Positions 37,337 through 45,686 of a stretch of 64,000 nt of DNA are shown here, piece by piece. Positions within the stretch are counted from its first letter, which is position 1, and each line of letters starts with the position of its first letter. Position numbers and translations under genes: made by a program. A model generated the notes under the pieces. The model was not told the origin of the DNA, did no database searches, and was given only the letters and a program-made list of their open reading frames with translations. The DNA comes from CBDCUW01 sp963734865 (GTDB lineage: Bacteria > Planctomycetota > Planctomycetia > Pirellulales > Pirellulaceae): positions 186,001 to 250,000 of the forward strand of contig CAVTIV010000004.1 in assembly GCA_963734865.1 (NCBI GenBank), written 5' to 3'.

Positions 37337-37439
37337 CCGGAGGTGGCGCTTCCTTGCGACTGTGAGTCGTGAACTTGGTCAGGCCTTAACTGGAGCAGCC
37401 ATAAGCGGTGTAGCTTTGTGCAAGGAGCGCCACCTCCGG
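37337..37439 (+). ncRNA. ffs: signal recognition particle RNA (4.5S type)
   Basis: A single long hairpin: the 5' arm CCGGAGGTGGCGCTTCCTTGC pairs with the 3' arm GCAAGGAGCGCCACCTCCGG. The apical part holds the Ffh-binding motifs GGTCAGG (5' side) and GGAGCAGCC (3' side), which are diagnostic for SRP RNA domain IV. It has no Alu domain, so it is the short bacterial form. Its position directly before dnaX matches many other bacteria. The strand is set by the motif order. Exact ends are estimated from the pairing. Confidence 0.93.
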
Positions 37440-37518
37440 GCAAGAATTTTCCGTTCATTGGCCCCCCCGGTGCGTCCTGCCTGGATCGTCATCGTCAGCA
37501 CCCCGCTCGCCCCTTCTT

Positions 37519-39354
37519 ATGTCCGATTCTGCAAGCAGCTCTGATCCCCCAAGCACGCCTGATCCACCACCCCCGGGCCGCGGTTCCTCGGGTGGCAGCT
37601 ATGTCGTCGTTGCCCGGCGTTACCGGCCACTGGGGTTTGATGAATTGGTTGGGCAAGACCACGTTGGCCGCGCCCTGAAGAACGCGATTGAGACCAGTCG
37701 CGTCGGTCATGCTTATCTGTTCACGGGGGCTCGAGGAGTCGGCAAAACGAGCACCGCCAGGATTTTTGCCAAGGCGCTCAATGATCCCTCCGGACCGACT
37801 GCGACACCGGACAATCACAGTGACGTTGCTCACGCGATTGACTCGGGCGAAGACATTGATGTGATCGAGATCGATGGTGCCAGCAATCGTGGGATCGATG
37901 AGATCCGCAGTCTGCGCGCCAATGTTGGGGTACGTCCCAGCCGTTCACGATTCAAAATCTACATCATCGACGAAGTTCACATGCTGACCGGCGCCGCGTT
38001 CAACGCGCTGCTCAAGACGCTCGAAGAGCCGCCCGAGCATGTAAAGTTCATTTTTTGTACGACGGATCCCGAAAAGATTCCGATCACGGTCCTCAGCCGT
38101 TGCCAGCGTTTCGATTTCGCACCGGTCGAGGTCACGAAGATCATCGGTCGACTGCGCGAAATCGTGACGGCCGAGGCGACCGAGGCCGATGATGACGCGC
38201 TCGAGTTGATCGCGCGCCGTGCGTCTGGATCGATGCGAGACAGCCAATCCCTGCTCGAACAGGTGCTCAGTTTCAGCGACGGCAAGCTGACGGCCGATCA
38301 GGTGCACACGATGCTTGGCACCGCCGATGATGAACGGCTTCATGCGTTGGCCGTGGCAATGGCCGACCGGGATGCCGCCGAGGCAATGCGTCAATTGGAT
38401 GCTGGGATCGACGCCGGCGTGGACGCGGGACGTTTGGCCGAACAATTGCTCGGCTATTTTCGCGATCTGATGGCGGTGACGGTTGGTTGCGACGCTTCGC
38501 TGATGCGGCATAGTTCGGCATCGTTGCATTCGGAATTGAAGCAGCTCGGCCAGCGATGGGGGCTGCAAACCGTCTTGGCGGTGGTTGGTTTGATCGACCA
38601 GACGCTGGTGCGAATTCGACACAGCGTTCACTCGCGTGTGTTGCTCGAGGCGACGTTGATCCAGATCTGTCATCTGCCCGATCTGCAGAGCATCGTCGAC
38701 CTGGCGGCCGCGGCCGGGTCCATGGGCGACGCCACGAAGGCCGGCCCCAGCGAAAAAAAAAACGCGACCGTAAAGGCGCCGCACTTTGATCGCCAGCGGT
38801 CTCAGCCGACGAGTTCGCTGAGCACATCCACGCCATCGGGGGTCTCCCAGCGGGCAACCACCACGGTGGTCGATCATGCGGGACTACCGGCAGTTGCCGT
38901 ACTCGAACCGCCCCAACCGGCTGCCACCCTCAGCCCGTTGGCATTGGACTCGCAGCCCTGGAATCAGGCAACGGCCGATCAGGTCTGGTCAAAGGCTGTC
39001 GAACAGTTGGAGTCGATGACCGAAACTTTGGCCCGGTCGGTTGAACAGATCGTGCCATCGGGCGACGACAAATTACGCTTGGTCTTCCCCGCCGACTCGA
39101 AATTGGCGATGAGCCGATGTGAGTTGCCAGAGCACAAGAATGCACTGACAAATGCGATATCGAATATTGCCGGCCGCCCGATCGCCTTGGAACTGAACAT
39201 CGCGGCTACCAAAATTCAGCCGAAGGCGATCGTGCCGACCGCCAATAAGCCGTCACGAATGCAGAGGATGCGGGAAATCGAAGCGAATCCCGTTGTGAAA
39301 TCGTGCCTCGATCTATTCGAAGCCGAAATCGTGCGGATCGACCGTCCGCGATAG
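37519..39354 (+). CDS. dnaX: DNA polymerase III subunit tau/gamma (clamp loader)
   Basis: This is the AAA+ motor of the clamp loader, 611 residues. Walker A is FTGARGVGKTS (68-78), Walker B IIDEVHML (149-156), with IEIDGASNRGIDEIR and the arginine-finger region TVLSRCQRFDF. Unlike most DnaX proteins it lacks the four-cysteine zinc module: the stretch after FAKALN reads DPSGPTATPDNHSDVAHAID, with no cysteine. Domain III ends near residue 380. A proline/serine-rich linker follows and then a tau-specific C-terminal domain (about 480-611). A run of ten A at codons 412-415 may allow synthesis of a 423-residue gamma form. SRP RNA lies upstream and ybaB-recR downstream, the classic arrangement. Confidence 0.95.
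   Translation: MSDSASSSDPPSTPDPPPPGRGSSGGSYVVVARRYRPLGFDELVGQDHVGRALKNAIETSRVGHAYLFTGARGVGKTSTARIFAKALNDPSGPTATPDNHSDVAHAIDSGEDIDVIEIDGASNRGIDEIRSLRANVGVRPSRSRFKIYIIDEVHMLTGAAFNALLKTLEEPPEHVKFIFCTTDPEKIPITVLSRCQRFDFAPVEVTKIIGRLREIVTAEATEADDDALELIARRASGSMRDSQSLLEQVLSFSDGKLTADQVHTMLGTADDERLHALAVAMADRDAAEAMRQLDAGIDAGVDAGRLAEQLLGYFRDLMAVTVGCDASLMRHSSASLHSELKQLGQRWGLQTVLAVVGLIDQTLVRIRHSVHSRVLLEATLIQICHLPDLQSIVDLAAAAGSMGDATKAGPSEKKNATVKAPHFDRQRSQPTSSLSTSTPSGVSQRATTTVVDHAGLPAVAVLEPPQPAATLSPLALDSQPWNQATADQVWSKAVEQLESMTETLARSVEQIVPSGDDKLRLVFPADSKLAMSRCELPEHKNALTNAISNIAGRPIALELNIAATKIQPKAIVPTANKPSRMQRMREIEANPVVKSCLDLFEAEIVRIDRPR
38753..38762 (+). promoter_or_regulatory. A10 slippery run in dnaX, candidate frameshift or transcript-slippage site
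   Basis: Ten consecutive A span codons 412-415 of dnaX (GAA AAA AAA AAC). Gain of one A, or a -1 ribosomal slip, leads to KRDRKGAAL and TGA at 38787-38789, a product of about 423 residues. Loss of one A leads to TRP and TAA at 38771-38773, about 417 residues. Both would be gamma-length clamp loader subunits lacking the tau tail. In Thermus thermophilus dnaX a comparable A9 run works by transcriptional slippage. Use here is inference. Confidence 0.6.
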
Positions 39355-39433
39355 CGAGGCGACGCGAACGCAAATCATTAGCAATCCGTTACGATACCAG
39401 TCATCCAAACACTCAACTCATGGGAATTCGATC

Positions 39434-39790
39434 ATGTTCAAGGGCCTGGGGAATATTGGCAACATCGCCTCGATGGTGGGGGCCCTGCAGAAGTTGCCCG
39501 AAAAACTGCAGCAGCTGAACGAACGGATGAAAAGCGAAAAGGTCAGCGCCAGTTCCGGATGTGGCCAAGTGAACGTATCCATGAACGGGGTCGGTCACGT
39601 GCAACAGGTCACAATCACGGGTGAGCTGGCCGGCCAAGATCTGGAGCATGCCGTCCGGGACGCCACCAACGCGGCCGGCGCGGCGGCGAAGCAGTTGTAT
39701 GCCGAAGCAATCAGCCAAATGGTCAGCGACATGGATGTGAATTTGCCCGGTCTCGACGGCGTTCTGACCAATCTGACCGGGGGCGCCTGA
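39434..39790 (+). CDS. YbaB/EbfC-family nucleoid-associated protein
   Basis: A 118-residue small DNA-binding protein: N-terminal helix MFKGLGNIGNIASMVGALQK, a long second helix, strands SGCGQVNVSMNGVGHVQQVT and the C-terminal helix DATNAAGAAAKQLYAEAISQ. The gene sits between dnaX and recR, as in most bacteria, and presumably shares their transcript. Family members bind DNA as dimers and influence nucleoid structure and gene expression. Confidence 0.92.
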   Translation: MFKGLGNIGNIASMVGALQKLPEKLQQLNERMKSEKVSASSGCGQVNVSMNGVGHVQQVTITGELAGQDLEHAVRDATNAAGAAAKQLYAEAISQMVSDMDVNLPGLDGVLTNLTGGA

Positions 39791-39799
39791 TTCCTGCCC

Positions 39800-39821
39800 G
39801 CAAACGGAGAGCTCCGTCTGC
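39800..39821. repeat. hairpin GCAAACGGA-GAGC-TCCGTCTGC
   Basis: Nine-bp arms with one mismatch around a 4-base loop, in the 46-bp spacer between ybaB and recR. Same arm sequence as the element at 30269-30289. It may modulate the transcript between the two genes, but no T tract follows. Confidence 0.6.
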
Positions 39822-39836
39822 AAGGAAACGACAATC

Positions 39837-40436
39837 ATGAGCAAGCACGCCGGCGCGGTGTCCGAATTGGTCGACCATCTCGGCCGCCTGCCAGGTGTCG
39901 GACGTAAAAGTGCCGAGCGGTTGGCTTTTCACCTGTTGCGAGTGAGCGAAAACGAGGCGCTGGCATTGGCCGACGCGATTCGCCGAGTCCGCAAGGATGT
40001 GCGGTATTGCGCCACTTGCTTCAATTTGGCCGAAACCGAAACGTGTGCGATTTGTGCCGATCCATCCCGAGACGCAACCCGGCTATGCGTCGTCGAACAG
40101 CCCCGCGATCTGATGAGTTTGGAACAGTCCGGCGTGTTTCGGGGCCTGTATCACGTCTTGTTGGGGAAGATCGCGCCGCTGGAGGGAGTGGGCCCCGACC
40201 AGCTGACCATCGATCCGCTGGTCGAGCGGGTGCGGACCGGAAACTTTGTCGAGGTGATCATGGCGACAAACCCGACGGTAGAGGGGGACGGCACCTCCCT
40301 CTATATCAGTAATCTGCTCAGCGAATTCCCAGTGGAGGTCACGCGGTTGGCTCGCGGCATCACAGCGGGAAGCGTTTTGGAGTACGCCAATCGCGAAATG
40401 ATTGCCGACGCATTGACGGGCCGACAAAAACTATAA
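39837..40436 (+). CDS. recR: recombination protein RecR
   Basis: A 199-residue recombination mediator acting with RecO and RecF in gap repair. The helix-hairpin-helix (VDHLGRLPGVGRKSAERLAF), the C4 zinc finger (CATCFNLAETETCAIC), the Toprim core (LCVVEQPRDLMSLEQSG, FRGLYHVLLGKIAPLEGVGP) and a C-terminal Walker B-like region are all complete. Last gene of the dnaX-ybaB-recR set. Confidence 0.96.
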   Translation: MSKHAGAVSELVDHLGRLPGVGRKSAERLAFHLLRVSENEALALADAIRRVRKDVRYCATCFNLAETETCAICADPSRDATRLCVVEQPRDLMSLEQSGVFRGLYHVLLGKIAPLEGVGPDQLTIDPLVERVRTGNFVEVIMATNPTVEGDGTSLYISNLLSEFPVEVTRLARGITAGSVLEYANREMIADALTGRQKL

Positions 40437-40526
40437 TAAATGGAACGGAATTCGCTGCATCGCTTGCTCGACCCAAAACGTAGCACTGCTCGGCTTTGAC
40501 CCGGGTGCTTTCAAGGGAGGGGGGCT

Positions 40527-42098
40527 ATGCAGCGAGATACGATTGCCAGTGTTGCCGCCAGGCACACGCCACGGATGCACCTTTTTCACGAGATCGCTGA
40601 CATGCGAATGTCGATGGGCCTTCAGGCCCGACAAATGCAAACGCAAAAGCTTGCGCCGCGAATGATCCAGTCGATGGAGATTTTGCAGCTTCCAACTCTT
40701 GCGCTGCAGGAACGGATCGAGCAGGAAATGAACGAGAACCCGCTGCTGGAGCAGCAGGAAGTCGATCCGACTGCGCCCGACGAGGGTGACGACGATGTTC
40801 CCACCCGGGACACCCGCAGCGAAGACGAAAAAGAGCTGGTGGTCGACAACGAGCATGACAATCAGGAGGATTTCGAGCGTTTGCAGAACATGATTTCCGA
40901 GTTGCCCAACACGTTTGACGATTCGTTCAAACGTTCGGCCAACCGGATGCAGGAAGACGCCGACCGCCGTCATGACCTGATGGCCAACGCCCAGTCGCGT
41001 CCCGAATCGCTGAATGATTTCTTGCTCCATCAACTTGCCGAGATGGATATTGATGATCGGGTCGAGCAGATTGCCGAGCGAATCATCAGCACGCTCGATG
41101 CCCGGGACGGCGGTTACCTGAGGACGCCGCTTGCCGACCTGTTGCCGGCCGGCCACAGCGAAGAGGATTTGGAGCTTGCTCGGGCCGCGCTGGAGATCGT
41201 CCAGTCACTCGAACCGGCCGGAATCGCGGCCCGCGACTTGAGCGAGTGTTTGCTGAAGCAGATGAAGCCCGAGTTTCCTCATTGCGAGGAAATGAAAACA
41301 CTGATCAAGTCACATCTGGCCGATTTGGCAGAGAACCGTTTGCCGCAAATTGCAAAAAAAACCGGCTATTCGATCGACTTGATCCAGACCGTTCGAGACG
41401 AATTGCATGTGCTCAATCCCAAGCCTGGCGCCGCGTTCATGGAAACGTACGTGCCCAATGTCACGCCCGATATCATCTTGGAGCAGGACGATACGGGTGA
41501 ATACAAAGTGCGTCTGGATGATGATCGCGTGCCGACTCTGTACATCAGCGAGTACTACCGCAGGCGTCTACAAGATCCCACCAGCACGGCCGAAGAACGC
41601 GAATTTATCAAAGGGAAGATCAGCAGTGCGCAGTGGTTGATCGATTCGATCGAACAGCGTCGCAGCACTTTGACGAAAGTGGCCCAAGCGATTGTCGAGC
41701 ATCAGAAAAAGTTTCTCGATGAAGGACCCGAAGCGATCGAACCGCTGAAGATGCAGCAGATCGCCGACAAGGTGGGTGTGCATGTGACCACCGTCAGCCG
41801 GGCCGTCGATGACAAGTGGATCCAAACGCCTCGCGGGATCTTGCCACTGAAGCGATTCTTTGTCGGCGGCACGCAAACCGAAGATGGCGAAGATGTTGCC
41901 TGGGACACCATTCGATTGAAGCTGCAAGAGCTGATCGACAAGGAAGACAAGAGCGATCCCCACAGCGATGAAAAACTGGTCGAGGAGCTCAAGAAGGCCG
42001 GTATGACGGTCGCGCGACGCACCGTGACCAAATACCGAAAACGAATGGGAATCCCCAGCAGTCGCCAACGTCGCGATTGGTCACTGGTGAAAAAGTGA
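40527..42098 (+). CDS. rpoN: RNA polymerase sigma-54 factor
   Basis: A 523-residue sigma-54. Region I is MGLQARQMQTQKLAPRMIQS with MEILQLPTLALQERIEQEMN; region II is acidic (about residues 75-130); region III contains the core-binding domain (about 150-330), the helix-turn-helix (IADKVGVHVTTVSRAVDDKW) and the terminal RpoN box (ARRTVTKYRKRMGIPSSRQR). The ATG at 40527 has a strong GGGAGGGG ahead; but the family normally starts about 25 codons later, at an M-R-x-S-x-GL phrase, so an internal start near 40602-40614 is possible. No enhancer-binding protein is nearby. Confidence 0.95.
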   Translation: MQRDTIASVAARHTPRMHLFHEIADMRMSMGLQARQMQTQKLAPRMIQSMEILQLPTLALQERIEQEMNENPLLEQQEVDPTAPDEGDDDVPTRDTRSEDEKELVVDNEHDNQEDFERLQNMISELPNTFDDSFKRSANRMQEDADRRHDLMANAQSRPESLNDFLLHQLAEMDIDDRVEQIAERIISTLDARDGGYLRTPLADLLPAGHSEEDLELARAALEIVQSLEPAGIAARDLSECLLKQMKPEFPHCEEMKTLIKSHLADLAENRLPQIAKKTGYSIDLIQTVRDELHVLNPKPGAAFMETYVPNVTPDIILEQDDTGEYKVRLDDDRVPTLYISEYYRRRLQDPTSTAEEREFIKGKISSAQWLIDSIEQRRSTLTKVAQAIVEHQKKFLDEGPEAIEPLKMQQIADKVGVHVTTVSRAVDDKWIQTPRGILPLKRFFVGGTQTEDGEDVAWDTIRLKLQELIDKEDKSDPHSDEKLVEELKKAGMTVARRTVTKYRKRMGIPSSRQRRDWSLVKK

Positions 42099-42144
42099 CC
42101 CTTTTTCGCGATCGCGATTGCTAACTTTTGATCACCACAAACCA

Positions 42145-43132
42145 CTAGGTTTGTGCGTGAGCCGACGGACCGGTTGTCTCTTTTCCCAAGGTGATTGCCG
42201 GAGGTGTGACGTCTGATTTGGCGACGGCGCCGACCAGTTTTGCGGGCCGCTGCTGGGGCGGCACGACCACTCCACAACTGACGATGAACTGAATCGCCTC
42301 GTCAATGGTCAAATTCAGGTCGATCGCTTCGCTCTTCTTGACCGTCACGGTAAAGCCCGTCATCGGCATCGGGCTCGTCGGCATCAGCACGCTCAGCATC
42401 GCCTCCCCGGTCGCTTCGGCAATCTCACCAATGCCGTTGCCGGTCACAAATCCGAGCGACCAAATACCGTCCCGCGGATATTGAATGGCGACGACACGGT
42501 TGAATTCGATCTCCCGCTCACTGAAGGCAAAATCGGTGACCTGCTTCACGCTGCCATAGACTTTGTTGACCACCGGGATCCGCAAGATTGCCGCGTCAAA
42601 GCCGCGGACAAACCATCGTCCCACACCAAACGTGAACAACCGCCCGAGGAAATAGAGTGCGGTCAAAAAGACGATCAGGAAGACCGGGACGACGATCGAT
42701 CGCGGCATGTACTCCATTTGCGCATAGCGATGCCAGTACGCGTTCGCACTTGCCGGCGACGGGGAATAGGGATCGAAATAATAGGCTTTCTCGTCGACGA
42801 TCTTCTTCACGTACTCCGGCATGAATCGCCGGCCCGTGTCGTCCGGGACAAAACGCGTGCCGTGGTAGGTGAACCCGTCCAGCTTTCGTGCGCCGGTGGG
42901 AGTTGCGCCCGCGGGCACGCTCGAGTACGTTTCGCTGATGCCCCATACGATGGCATGTCGTACGCCCGATTCCATCGGGCGCAGCACGTAACTTTCGATC
43001 GTATTCCAGGCCCAAATCAGGACGACGATCGTCAGCAGCGGCGGTAACACGACACCCAACCCACGGAGGATCGCGCCGAAACCCGACCATGCGAGAGTGC
43101 TCAGTCGGAATGGAATCCAGTTCGAGGTTCAT
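42145..43132 (-). CDS. DUF502 membrane protein, N-terminus frameshifted
   Basis: From 43132 the frame reads MNLELDSIPTEHSRMVGF and then derails near 43078. The +1 frame gives GAILRGLGVVLPPLLTIVVL, the usual DUF502 first membrane helix, followed by a periplasmic-type insertion, a second helix (SIVVPVFLIVFLTALYFLGR) and the family core (RIPVVNKVYGSVKQVTDF, VVAIQYPRDGIWSLGFVTG, VLMPTSPMPMTGF). One indel restores about 328 residues. Alternatively the protein starts in the second frame at a TTG near 43055. Function unknown; family members are widespread membrane proteins of uncertain role. Confidence 0.82.
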
Positions 43133-43372
43133 CGGTTCCTTTTCGATCGGACATGATTTGGCTATTCGAGCTCAATTTTCGGATTCCGCCAGACAATCCG
43201 TATCGCAGGTTTAGACGAACCCACTGTCACAATTGTTTCCGACCGACCAGTGTTCCATCAACCGCCAAACAGCGGGCAGAGGACGACCAGGATACCCGCT
43301 TCGATCGCAATCTCGTGCTTCAAGCTCGATTTCAAGCCATCGGACCATCGGAAAAAACGGCCCCCTCCCCCA

Positions 43373-44218
43373 CTACGATCGCAATGCTCGTGCCACCACC
43401 GCCAACGTCACTCTCTGGGCGCCCCCTTCCCGCAGCACGCGGGCAACCTCATTCGCGGTCGCACCAGTGGTCAGGACATCGTCGACGAGCAAAATGTGAC
43501 GGTTGGATATTTCGGGTGGTCTAGGGAAAGCATAGCTCTTTTTCAGCGAAAACGCACCGCGAACATTTTCCAATCGCTGGCGGTCATCCAACCAAGCCTG
43601 TTTCGCGATCCGACGCACCATTTTTAGCAGGGTGTGACAAGGGCGGCCGATTTCGCGAGCAACTGCTCCGGCGATTGTCTGATTTCCGTTGCCACCACGG
43701 GAGATCTGACGCGTCAGGTGCGATGGCACGTAGGTCACCAGGTCAGGTCGCTGGGCGGCGAATCGATCGGCGTTTCGCTGTGCTAAACGCCGCCCCAGGG
43801 CATCGGCGAGCGGCGATTGGTGGGCATACTTCGCCGCCACAATCGCCTCGCAGACCCGGTCTTGATACGACCACATCGTGATCACCGCGTCGAAAATGAA
43901 CTTCCGATCCCGGCAATGCACGCAACCTCCGCCGCGTGGATCATTGTCGCCGGACGATTCTTCGAGGGGTGAACGGCCGATCGACACCGCTTGGCCTGCG
44001 ACCCGAGGTCTCGGAATCCCACAGCGAGGGCAAGCCGATTCCATCATCGGTTCGCTTCGCTGCAGCGCCGATTGGCAGGTTCGGCAAAAATCCCCATCGA
44101 CCACCGGCAGGTTGCACAGTCGGCAAGTCGGTGGAAGAACAAGCTCCAAGACGGAGATTCCCGCCTGTTTTCCGACCCGTCTGAACAGGCTCAACGATTT
44201 TGCGAGGTTTCCCGACAT
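43373..44218 (-). CDS. ComF-family phosphoribosyltransferase-like protein
   Basis: A 281-residue protein with the two-part ComF architecture: an N-terminal double zinc ribbon (CRLCNLPVVDGDFCRTC, CPRCGIPRPR with a later CVHC) and a C-terminal PRTase domain with PRPP loop HILLVDDVLTTGATANEVAR. In naturally transformable bacteria ComF helps DNA uptake; elsewhere its role is unclear. A long acidic insertion between the zinc modules (about residues 75-100) is unusual. No other competence gene is nearby. Confidence 0.9.
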   Translation of the reverse strand: MSGNLAKSLSLFRRVGKQAGISVLELVLPPTCRLCNLPVVDGDFCRTCQSALQRSEPMMESACPRCGIPRPRVAGQAVSIGRSPLEESSGDNDPRGGGCVHCRDRKFIFDAVITMWSYQDRVCEAIVAAKYAHQSPLADALGRRLAQRNADRFAAQRPDLVTYVPSHLTRQISRGGNGNQTIAGAVAREIGRPCHTLLKMVRRIAKQAWLDDRQRLENVRGAFSLKKSYAFPRPPEISNRHILLVDDVLTTGATANEVARVLREGGAQRVTLAVVARALRS

Positions 44219-45041
44219 GTCCGGCTGTGGATCCGCTGCTGTTTTTTTTCTTTTTTGCTGCGAACCTTGAATGTACAGGGCCGTCTATACGATCAATAAC
44301 CCGATAGGTGGGCGAATTCGCTAGCCTCGGGAATGCTTCTGGTATACCTTTGAGCCGGAAGCGTGGCATCGGCCACTCGTTCATTTTGGTTTTTTCCTGC
44401 TCCGCAGCCGCACCGTCTTTGAAGGTGCCCTGGAGGTTGAAATGCGTTTCGAACAGATCATCGCAGCCGTCACACGTTCGTTGGCCATCGCCGCAGTACG
44501 TGCAATTACGGTCGTCGAGTCGTTCGTCTCCGTCATTGGCCTCCATTTTTGGCTACTGCGGACGAATCTGGGGATGCCGAGTTATTCGGGGTCCGACCTG
44601 ATGGCATTGGATGATGCCGGTCGGATTCATACCGGAAGACTCGGCTGTAAACGCGGCACAGTGCAGTCCCAACTCATGTTGGTGACAGCCGGTTGTCCAG
44701 CGGGATCTGCCTCGGCCTAGCCGCCAGGTTTTTCCCACGGCCGTTTGCCCGCCTCTGGCATGACAAAGCCACGGCGCATGCAAGCGACCGACAAAGCTGA
44801 CGACTTCCCGCGTTTTTGCGAACCAGCATCACGTCGCTTGGGATGCCCGTTTGCAAGCCATCCGCGGAATCGTCGTTCGGATTGCCCTGAAGACAACCCC
44901 TGTTGCCGTTTTCAGTCGCAATCCACCCAACAGATCTCAGGAACTCACAAAAACCACGATCGCTCGATTTGTGATCGATCCCGACGGCAGAATTGCGAAC
45001 CCAAATTCGCAGCCGGTCGGCCTCAGTCGGAGGAACCGAAT
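44219..45041. other. 823-bp spacer with at most one small gene
   Basis: Lies between the leftward comF-like gene and the rightward ECF sigma gene. A T-rich stretch (44237-44260) lies just upstream of comF. One short frame (44442-44720) has a good ribosome-binding site and is listed separately. No terminator, RNA or repeat was recognised elsewhere in the spacer. Confidence 0.45.
44442..44720 (+). CDS. small hypothetical protein, uncertain
   Basis: A 92-codon frame (MRFEQIIAAVTRSLAIAAVR...) whose ATG is preceded by GGAGG at a spacing of 5 bases, one of the best Shine-Dalgarno matches in the window. The N-terminal 40 residues are mildly hydrophobic; the rest (GRIHTGRLGCKRGTVQSQLM) shows no motif. 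No family recognised. The case rests mainly on the ribosome-binding site. Confidence 0.4.
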   Translation: MRFEQIIAAVTRSLAIAAVRAITVVESFVSVIGLHFWLLRTNLGMPSYSGSDLMALDDAGRIHTGRLGCKRGTVQSQLMLVTAGCPAGSASA

Positions 45042-45629
45042 ATGAACTTCACCGAAAACAACATCCTGAATTTCACTGCCGAGACACAGTCGGTTGCCGA
45101 ACTGGTTCGCGCGGCACAGCGAGGCGATCAAGACGCCTTCGGCCAGTTGTTTGAACGATACCGAGTCGGAATCGTCGCCCTGGCAATGCGCCGCGTTCGC
45201 AACGCCGACGAGGCCGAGGAATTGGCGCAAGACGTGTTCATTCAAGCGATGCAAAAGATCCAGCAGTTGCGGGTTCCGGAGGCATTTGGTGGTTGGCTGC
45301 GTCGAATCGTTCATCGCATGGCGATCAACCGAATGACCCGAACGCGATGGGCCCTTGCTTGCGATCCGGAGACTCTGGAAGCGACATGCTTGGCCGATGA
45401 TAACCCGGAAGATGTCGTGCAGGGTCGCGAGCAGGCGGCAGCGGTTCGAGACAGCATCGATCGTCTCGGTGCGCTGGACCAGCAGACATTGAAGGCCTTT
45501 TATTTGCAGAGCAAGTCGCTGATCGAAATGAGCCACGAGTTTGACGCGCCGGTCGGAACGATCAAGCGTCGATTGCACGTCGCCCGAAAGCGGCTGGCCA
45601 AGGAAATGGACATCCTGCAAGCTGTCTAA
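45042..45629 (+). CDS. ECF-subfamily RNA polymerase sigma factor
   Basis: From ATG 45042, with GGAGG 9 bases upstream, the protein has 195 residues. Region 2 (DAFGQLFERYRVGIVALAMR, NADEAEELAQDVFIQAMQKI, GGWLRRIVHRMAINRMTR) and region 4 (LGALDQQTLKAFYLQSKSLI, FDAPVGTIKRRLHVARKRLA) are intact. No anti-sigma gene is adjacent; the next gene is convergent. A strong shared terminator follows. The regulated stress is unknown. Confidence 0.93.
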   Translation: MNFTENNILNFTAETQSVAELVRAAQRGDQDAFGQLFERYRVGIVALAMRRVRNADEAEELAQDVFIQAMQKIQQLRVPEAFGGWLRRIVHRMAINRMTRTRWALACDPETLEATCLADDNPEDVVQGREQAAAVRDSIDRLGALDQQTLKAFYLQSKSLIEMSHEFDAPVGTIKRRLHVARKRLAKEMDILQAV

Positions 45630-45633
45630 AAGG

Positions 45634-45676
45634 AAAACCGGTTTTGGAGTGAAAGCTCCAAAGCCGGTTTTTTTTT
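45634..45676. terminator. bidirectional rho-independent terminator
   Basis: AAAACCGGTTTTGGAG and CTCCAAAGCCGGTTTT pair almost perfectly around a TGAAAG loop, with a run of nine or more T on the right and four A on the left. It lies 4 bp after the ECF sigma stop and 10 bp before the stop of the convergent M56 gene, so it can serve both. Confidence 0.9.
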
Positions 45677-45686
45677 ACGCATCGCG

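Noticed and set aside
37945..38877. 310-codon minus-strand frame
   Set aside because: Antisense to dnaX; composition typical of GC-rich shadow frames.
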